Part shown: positions 59,364 through 64,000 of the stretch, piece by piece
Position numbering within the stretch: position 1 is the stretch's first letter
How the letters are laid out: each line of letters starts with the position of its first letter
DNA from: Cloacibacterium sp047601505
GTDB taxonomy: Bacteria > Bacteroidota > Bacteroidia > Flavobacteriales > Weeksellaceae
NCBI RefSeq assembly: GCF_047601505.1
Contig: NZ_JASGJD010000001.1
Location: 682,001-746,000 of the forward strand
Direction: 5' to 3'
Length of the DNA: 64,000 nucleotides
The notes under the pieces: generated by a model
The model's database searches: none
Told to the model about the DNA's origin: nothing
Seen by the model: the letters and a program-made list of their open reading frames with translations, nothing else
Translations under genes and position numbers: made by a program

Positions 59364-60953
59364 TTAAATTGCTCTTTTGTGAGTGATTTTGATGTGAGAA
59401 TGTTTATCTGCTTCGTAATCTTTGTAAGAAGTTTTGAAGCCTTGTAAAACCACATCGATATTTTCTTCAATAGCTCTCACGTTTGCGAAATCTTCTATCA
59501 TTTCTAATATGTCATCAGAGATGTAAGAAGTTTTAGTAGCATTGATGATTACTTTAGAATTTGGTTCTATATTTTTTAATGTTTTTTTGATGGCAGCTTT
59601 GTTTAAGAAAGAAACTTCTTCAGCTAAATCTATTCTTATTTCGTCTGCTTCTTCTAGTTCTTCTCTGCTGTAATAATATGCTCTTTTCATATTTCCTTGC
59701 AATAAATAGAAAATTGAAAAAGCAATTCCTAGTGCTACTCCTTTTAGTAAGTCTAATGCTACAACAGCAATTAAAGTTGCAATAAATGGGATGAATTGAT
59801 ATTTTCCTTTTTCCCAAAAATGTTTCAATTTTGATGGGCTTGCCAATTTATAGCCAACTAATAATAGAACCGCTGCAAGAGTTGCCAAAGGGATTTTATT
59901 CAATAAAAAAGGAATACTTAAAACGCAAATCAACATGAAAACACCATGAATAATTGCAGATGTTTTGCTTGTAGCACCAGCGTTTGCGTTGGCAGAAGAC
60001 CTCACGACAACAGATGTCATAGGTAAACCTCCAATAAAAGAAGAAACAACATTGCCAATTCCTTGAGCTTTTAATTCTAAATTGGTATCTGTAATTCTTT
60101 TATGAACATCCATTCTATCTGAAGCTTCAATGCAAAGTAGTGTTTCTATTGATGCTACAATTGCAATTGTGGCTCCTAAAATCCAAACTTTGGGATTAGT
60201 AAATCCCGAAAAATCTGGAAAAGTAACTAGATTTTTTAAATCTTCGGCAGACTGAGGAACTGGTAGATTTACCAAATGTTCTTTTGCAATTTCTAATGAT
60301 GTTCCTTTGAAAAGTTCGTTGAGCGCAATTCCTGCAACTACAGCAACTAATGCTCCGGGAAGCATTTTTAATTTTTTAAGAACAGAAACTTTATCCCAAG
60401 TTAGTAAAATGGCAAGAGAAACTAAGGTTACTATTATCGCTCCTGGCGAAAGTGCATTGCCAAGATTAGCTGCATATTCTGAAAGATTAAAGCCGTCAAA
60501 TATTTTTTGATTTCCTTCAAAATCTTTGTCGTAACCTACAGCATGAGGTATTTGTTTCAAAATGATGATGATGCCGATGCCTGCTAACATTCCTTCAATT
60601 ACATTATTTGGAAAGTAATTAGAAATACTTCCGGCTCTTATAAAACCCAAAACTAATTGAATGATACCAGCGATTATACCAGCAACTAAAAACAGTTCAA
60701 AACTTCCTAAATCTGAGATTCCAGCTAGTACAATTGCTGCTAAACCAGCTGCTGGACCAGATACTGAAATGTTTGAATTGCTTAATACGCCTATTACGAG
60801 ACCTCCTATAATTCCGGAGATAATGCCAGATAATGGTGGAGCTCCTGAGGCAAGCGCAATTCCTAAACATAGAGGAAGAGCAACTAAGAATACCACCAAT
60901 CCTGACGGCAGATTTTGTTTTATATCTGCTATGAATGATTGATTATTTTTCAT
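59364..60953 (-). CDS. SulP-family anion transporter (candidate bicarbonate transporter)
   Basis: 529 residues. The membrane part begins PSGLVVFLVALPLCLGIALASGAPPLSGIISGIIGG and contains ISVSGPAAGLAAIVLAGI; a C-terminal STAS domain (about 430-515) includes NSKVIINATKTSYISDDILEMIEDF. SulP proteins carry sulfate, bicarbonate (BicA-like) or other anions. The flanking carbonic anhydrases point to bicarbonate; no sulfate assimilation gene is near. Part of the CA - small ORF - SulP - CA cluster. Confidence 0.9.
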   Translation of the reverse strand: MKNNQSFIADIKQNLPSGLVVFLVALPLCLGIALASGAPPLSGIISGIIGGLVIGVLSNSNISVSGPAAGLAAIVLAGISDLGSFELFLVAGIIAGIIQLVLGFIRAGSISNYFPNNVIEGMLAGIGIIIILKQIPHAVGYDKDFEGNQKIFDGFNLSEYAANLGNALSPGAIIVTLVSLAILLTWDKVSVLKKLKMLPGALVAVVAGIALNELFKGTSLEIAKEHLVNLPVPQSAEDLKNLVTFPDFSGFTNPKVWILGATIAIVASIETLLCIEASDRMDVHKRITDTNLELKAQGIGNVVSSFIGGLPMTSVVVRSSANANAGATSKTSAIIHGVFMLICVLSIPFLLNKIPLATLAAVLLLVGYKLASPSKLKHFWEKGKYQFIPFIATLIAVVALDLLKGVALGIAFSIFYLLQGNMKRAYYYSREELEEADEIRIDLAEEVSFLNKAAIKKTLKNIEPNSKVIINATKTSYISDDILEMIEDFANVRAIEENIDVVLQGFKTSYKDYEADKHSHIKITHKRAI

Positions 60954-60994
60954 TATTTAGTTTAATTATGATAAAATTGTACACGTAAAATAAC

Positions 60995-61046
60995 TGCTTA
61001 TAAAAATATAAGCACAACAATGCTCGTGATTAAAGATTAACCACGA
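60995..61046 (-). promoter_or_regulatory. Two hairpins between the small membrane-protein gene and sulP
   Basis: TGCTTATA-aaaa-TATAAGCA (60995-61014) and TCGTGATTAA / TTAACCACGA (61024-61046, one mismatch, 3-nt loop). Neither has a strong T-tract; they may process or attenuate the transcript upstream of sulP. Confidence 0.4.
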
Positions 61047-61058
61047 TTTTATACAAAA

Positions 61059-61346
61059 TTAAACTTCGGGAGGCGGTGAAAATATAGTTAATAAAGGATT
61101 TAGATGCATTGAGTCGTCCTTTTGAATAAAGGAGACGTTTTTGTTTCTAAAACTATATCTTTGTTGTATGTAATCTGATGATTTGTAGGGTTTTGGAGGG
61201 TATTTTTCGTTGAAATTGGCAATGTTATTTTTTACTTCTTCCTCCGAAATGTTATTATTGAGCGTTGGTAAATCCCAATCAAACATTGCTGCTAAACCAG
61301 GCAAAACAGTAAAGTTGACAAAAATTGCCAACGTAAACATGCCCAT
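61059..61346 (-). CDS. Small membrane-anchored hypothetical protein
   Basis: 95 residues: one N-terminal hydrophobic helix (MFTLAIFVNFTVLPGLAAMF) and a hydrophilic remainder rich in Asn, Lys and Pro (LPTLNNNISEEEVKNNIANFNEKYPPKPYKSSDYI...). I do not recognise a family. It lies 25 bp after one carbonic anhydrase gene and about 105 bp before sulP, on the same strand, so it may be a small accessory of the transporter. The start could lie a few codons upstream at a non-ATG codon. Confidence 0.6.
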   Translation of the reverse strand: MGMFTLAIFVNFTVLPGLAAMFDWDLPTLNNNISEEEVKNNIANFNEKYPPKPYKSSDYIQQRYSFRNKNVSFIQKDDSMHLNPLLTIFSPPPEV

Positions 61347-61371
61347 ATATTTCAGTAATGTATTAATTATT

Positions 61372-62049
61372 TTAGTCTTTTAAATTTTTATTTTGCTTTC
61401 TGCTCATCACCCAATCAGAATCTGTAAGGTCATAAACTTTTTGAATATCTTTCAATATTTTTTCAAAATCAATTTCCAAATCGATTAAGTTTCCTGTTTT
61501 TAAATCAAAAACCAAACCATGAACAATTGGATATTGGTCTAAAATGTATCTTTCTTGCACTACAGCCATTTTTATTACATTAATGCATTGTTCTTGCACA
61601 TTAAGTTCTATAAGTCTGTCGTAACGTTTTTGCTCATTTTTTATGGCGTCTAATTCTGTTTGATGCAATCTGTAAACATCTCTAATGGTTCTAAGCCAAG
61701 GATTCATTAATCCAAAATCTTGAGGAGTCATTGCAGCTTTTACACCACCACATCCGTAATGTCCACAAACGATAATGTGTTTTACTTTTAAATGATGAAC
61801 AGCATATTGAATAACAGCTGTAGAACTCATGTCTAAGGTATTCACTACGTTTGCGATGTTTCTGTGTACAAAAACTTCTCCAGGTTTCATTCCCATTAGT
61901 TCTTCGGCGGTTGCTCTAGAATCACTACAACCAATGTAAAGATATTCCGGAGCTTGGCCTTCAGCTAATTTTGTGAAAAATTCAGCATCTTGTCCGAGTT
62001 TTTCTTCAATCCATTTTTTATTGTTCTCGAAGATTTTTTTATAACTCAT
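61372..62049 (-). CDS. Beta-carbonic anhydrase (first copy)
   Basis: 225 residues from the ATG at 62049 (MSYKKIFENNKKWIEEKL, the usual opening); an in-frame ATG two codons upstream at 62055 is possible. Zinc and catalytic residues: Cys, Asp and Arg in YIGCSDSRATAEELMG, His and Cys in IIVCGHYGCGGVKAAM. Conserved DLKTGNLIDLEIDF near the C-terminus. First gene of the CA-SulP-CA cluster. Confidence 0.95.
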   Translation of the reverse strand: MSYKKIFENNKKWIEEKLGQDAEFFTKLAEGQAPEYLYIGCSDSRATAEELMGMKPGEVFVHRNIANVVNTLDMSSTAVIQYAVHHLKVKHIIVCGHYGCGGVKAAMTPQDFGLMNPWLRTIRDVYRLHQTELDAIKNEQKRYDRLIELNVQEQCINVIKMAVVQERYILDQYPIVHGLVFDLKTGNLIDLEIDFEKILKDIQKVYDLTDSDWVMSRKQNKNLKD

Positions 62050-62162
62050 CACCATTAAATTTTTATTGAAATAGACAGAAATTAAATAATATTATCTATT
62101 TTTCGGTAAAAATAAACAAAATTTATTCCAAATACTGATTGGTATTATCTTTTAACAAAATT

Positions 62163-62723
62163 TTAATATTCAATTTTATTGTTAATATAGTCTTGTGTAG
62201 CGTTATCTTTAACGGTATAAGAAGCTGGATTTCCTATCACAATTGCATTGTCTGGAATGTCTATATTTACATAAGCGTTAGGCGCAATAAGAACATTGTT
62301 GCCAATTTTTATATTGCCTACAATTACAGCATTTGGACCAATCCAAACTTCGTTTCCTATCTCTGGAACGCCTATATTTTTGCCCCGATTTGATTGTGCA
62401 ATAGTTACACCTTGCGCAATGTTGCAATTTTTTCCAATTTTTGTTTTAGGATTGATGACAACAGCGCCCCAATGTCCCAAGTAAAAACCTTCGCCAATTT
62501 GGATTTCAGGATAAATTTGGAAACCATATTTTATTTGATAATGACGCAGAATAACTCGCCAGAAAATTCCTAAAATTGATTTTTTAGAATGAGTTTGACA
62601 TTTTCTCAAAAGATAAATAAAGTGAAGATTAGGATTGACGCATTTTTTCAAAATCTCTATTCTAGAAAGCCATTTTCCGCTTTCTCTATAAAAATCTTTT
62701 TGGATGATAGTTTTTTCTAACAT
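62163..62723 (-). CDS. LbetaH-fold acyltransferase, serine acetyltransferase-like
   Basis: 186 residues. Hexapeptide-repeat left-handed helix from about 85 to 170 (IQIGEGFYLGHWGAVVINPKTKIGKNCNIAQGVTIAQSN..., GNEVWIGPNAVIVGNIKIGNNVLIAPNAYVNIDIPDNAIVIGNPA). The N-terminal helical part differs from CysE, and the neighbour is a GT4 glycosyltransferase, so the target is more likely a sugar in a surface polysaccharide (WcaB-like) than serine. Start ATG lies 5 nt after a promoter box. Confidence 0.85.
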   Translation of the reverse strand: MLEKTIIQKDFYRESGKWLSRIEILKKCVNPNLHFIYLLRKCQTHSKKSILGIFWRVILRHYQIKYGFQIYPEIQIGEGFYLGHWGAVVINPKTKIGKNCNIAQGVTIAQSNRGKNIGVPEIGNEVWIGPNAVIVGNIKIGNNVLIAPNAYVNIDIPDNAIVIGNPASYTVKDNATQDYINNKIEY

Positions 62724-62728
62724 TAGAA

Positions 62729-62736
62729 CAAAGATA
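62729..62736 (-). promoter_or_regulatory. TAnnTTTG box abutting the LbetaH acyltransferase start
   Basis: Minus-strand TATCTTTG, followed by TTCTA and the ATG at 62723. It lies in the 26-bp gap after the glycosyltransferase stop, so the gene has its own promoter. Confidence 0.6.
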
Positions 62737-62749
62737 AAAGAAAAAAGAT

Positions 62750-63955
62750 TTATAAATTGTCTATAATTTTACAAATAGAATATACAGAATTTTCTAGATT
62801 GAAAGGCATTTGGTAATCTTTCAAATTTTCTTGATATTTTTCAAAATATTCAGGATTTGTGAGTGCTTTTTTCATTCCGTCATAAATTCCTTCTTCAGAA
62901 TTTTCTACAATCAAACCAAGTTTTCCGTCTTCTAACATTTCTCTCACTCCAGAAACATCTGTGGCAATAATGTTTTTTTTCAAAGTGATGGCTTCAAACA
63001 AAACCGTAGGAAATCCTTCGTATCTGGAGCTCAAAATATAAAAATCTGAATTCTTAAAATAGGGATATGGATTTTCTGCAAAACCAAGCATTTCGACAGT
63101 TTTATCTAAACCGAGTTCTGTTTTTAAATTTTTAATATTTTCAAAATCATAGCCATCTCCGATGATTTTAATTTGATGTTGATAACCTTCGTCTAACAAT
63201 TTTTTGTGAACTTTTAGCAATCTGTCGAATCCTTTTTGCGGAAAAACGGTTCCTACACTTACGAATGTTGGATGATGGATGATGGATGATGGATGATGGT
63301 TGTTATTGCGAGGAACGAAGCAATCCATTGTTTTATCTTCCAACTTCTGACTTCTGACTTCTGACTTCTTCAAAATTTCTTCCGTATCAATTGGGTTATA
63401 AATCCTTACAATTTTAGATTTTTCACTTTCGTTTTTGGCTAAATTTTCAAAATCTTTTTGGATGTGTTCGGAAATCACCATGATTTTATCAAAGCCAAAA
63501 AACTTGCGAATCTCTTCGTTGGTATAATTGTGAAATTCTGTTTTTCTTAAATCATTGTGAATCCACACAGTTTTTTTAGAAGAATAGATTGGCGAGTTCA
63601 AAATGTCGTCTCTCATCCCGTGAATTGCGGCAAATTCTATATCGTATTTCTTATTTTTTAGAATCGTAGAATACAGAATTTTTGGGAATTTTTGTAATAA
63701 TTTTTGATATAAAACACGAAAAACTTTCTTCGGAATATCTTGAATTCTATTGGTGGTAATCATTTCACCTTTGTTCAGATAGAGCACATTTATCCAATCA
63801 GGAACTTCAGAGAGATATTTTCCAGAATATAAATTGAGCACTAAATCTATTTCGTATTTGTCTTTTGGAATATTTTTAAGAAAAGTCACGAGAACTTTTT
63901 CTGCACCACCATGACGCAGAGAACCAATTCTGATGAGGATTTTTTTCTTTTCCAA
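62750..63955 (-). CDS. GT4 glycosyltransferase with repeat-derived linker
   Basis: 401 residues, GT-B fold. N-domain opening KKKILIRIGSLRHGGAEKVLV; C-domain with VSVGTVFPQKGFDRLLKVHKKL, IIGDGYDFENIKNL, EMLGFAENPYPYFKNSDFYILSSRYEGFPTVLFEAI (the E-x7-E donor site). The start is TTG at 63955, 5 nt after a TATATTTG box. Between the two domains, residues about 197-231 (EVRSQKLEDKTMDCFVPRNNNHHPSSIIHHP) are encoded by repeats (63270-63299 and 63343-63368 tandem units plus a REP-like palindrome), unlike the usual short linker. Probably makes a surface polysaccharide; the LbetaH acyltransferase follows. Confidence 0.85.
   Translation of the reverse strand: MEKKKILIRIGSLRHGGAEKVLVTFLKNIPKDKYEIDLVLNLYSGKYLSEVPDWINVLYLNKGEMITTNRIQDIPKKVFRVLYQKLLQKFPKILYSTILKNKKYDIEFAAIHGMRDDILNSPIYSSKKTVWIHNDLRKTEFHNYTNEEIRKFFGFDKIMVISEHIQKDFENLAKNESEKSKIVRIYNPIDTEEILKKSEVRSQKLEDKTMDCFVPRNNNHHPSSIIHHPTFVSVGTVFPQKGFDRLLKVHKKLLDEGYQHQIKIIGDGYDFENIKNLKTELGLDKTVEMLGFAENPYPYFKNSDFYILSSRYEGFPTVLFEAITLKKNIIATDVSGVREMLEDGKLGLIVENSEEGIYDGMKKALTNPEYFEKYQENLKDYQMPFNLENSVYSICKIIDNL
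63270..63299. repeat. 7-bp tandem repeat GGATGAT x4 inside the GT4 gene
   Basis: Four exact copies plus two bases, in frame within the coding sequence (encodes Ser-Ser-Ile-Ile-His-His-Pro-type residues). Confidence 0.85.
63303..63325. repeat. REP-like palindrome inside the GT4 gene
   Basis: TTATTGCGAGGAACGAAGCAATCC, with ATTGC...GCAAT ends, a motif I recognise from dispersed repeats in many bacterial genomes; read in frame as DCFVPRNN. Confidence 0.6.
63343..63368. repeat. 7-bp tandem repeat ACTTCTG x3.7 inside the GT4 gene
   Basis: Three exact copies plus five bases; gives the KSEVRSQK-type residues on the minus strand. Confidence 0.85.
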
Positions 63956-63960
63956 GAAAA

Positions 63961-63968
63961 CAAATATA
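63961..63968 (-). promoter_or_regulatory. TAnnTTTG box abutting the GT4 start
   Basis: Minus-strand TATATTTG, followed by TTTTC and the TTG at 63955; supports the TTG start. Confidence 0.6.
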
Positions 63969-64000
63969 CAGATAAAAACTTTTTCTTTTTAATGAAAATT

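Noticed and set aside
63270..63368. Regularly repeated units resembling a small CRISPR array
   Set aside because: Units are only 7 bp, tandem without spacers, and inside a coding gene; no cas genes are present.
1..64000. tRNA, rRNA, tmRNA or other housekeeping RNA genes
   Set aside because: Intergenic gaps were read for cloverleaf elements and conserved RNA cores; none were seen.

Overview
The window is an AT-rich chromosomal segment of a Flavobacteriia-type Bacteroidetes, most likely a Weeksellaceae member close to Chryseobacterium or Cloacibacterium (genus not provable from the sequence alone). The evidence is the alternative complex III respiratory genes, TonB receptors paired with surface lipoproteins, an XrtF exosortase, a Rho with a long disordered insertion, many families known only from this phylum (DUF4271, DUF4293, DUF4296, DUF5689), and the phylum-specific promoter box TAnnTTTG in front of many genes. 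No rRNA, tRNA, CRISPR array, prophage or insertion sequence is visible. Nearly all genes are intact; the two exceptions are genes cut or nearly cut by the window edges.

Layout. 1-4.6 kb: end of an alternative complex III operon (actA, actB, start of actC, minus strand). 4.7-8.5 kb: a SPOR-domain protein, a histidine kinase/response regulator pair, and two small genes, one a four-helix-bundle protein bracketed by short inverted repeats. 8.5-16.4 kb: oligopeptidase B, hemD with DUF4271, then a plus-strand cluster (polyprenol-P-mannose synthase, DUF4296 lipoprotein, tgt, LptF/G-type permease) facing birA. 16.4-21.2 kb: rsfS, ftsH, a LUD protein, cdsA and psd, a protein-quality and phospholipid block. 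21.3-26.8 kb: MsbA-like exporter, DUF4293, rho, superoxide dismutase, DUF6146 lipoprotein. 26.9-33.3 kb: a secreted endonuclease/phosphatase-fold enzyme divergent from a TonB receptor and a DUF5689 surface lipoprotein, which look like one nutrient-scavenging locus.

34-38.1 kb is the most interesting block. A minus-strand operon carries AmgK-like sugar kinase, a stand-alone RapZ C-terminal domain, a MurU-like nucleotidyltransferase and a LOG-family protein. The first and third match the cell-wall-sugar recycling route to UDP-MurNAc, and the RapZ domain suggests an amino-sugar sensor built into it. Divergently, from a 52-bp shared promoter region, run exosortase XrtF and its partner, a sorting system whose substrate is not evident here. 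38-49.8 kb: CDF metal transporter, asd, a membrane protein, a secreted ADA2-type adenosine deaminase, a second TonB receptor, nadB-nadC, rnhA, dnaB. 49.9-58.5 kb: MFS and SMR transporters, a GH3-family acyl-adenylate enzyme, mfd, a lipoprotein, pth. 58.7-62.1 kb: two beta-carbonic anhydrases flanking a SulP anion transporter and a small membrane protein, a plausible bicarbonate/CO2 module. 62.1-64 kb: a LbetaH acyltransferase and a GT4 glycosyltransferase.

Recurrent sequence-level themes are (i) many genes whose start codon lies only 4-7 nt after the TAnnTTTG box, i.e. predicted leaderless mRNAs, including one TTG start; (ii) short intergenic repeat families (TGATTGATAATTGAT-type, CGCAAAG-type, 7-bp tandem repeats, REP-like palindromes), two of which are read in frame inside coding genes (the GH3 enzyme and the GT4 glycosyltransferase); and (iii) a possible small transcription unit with a strong terminator between the GH3 gene and mfd.
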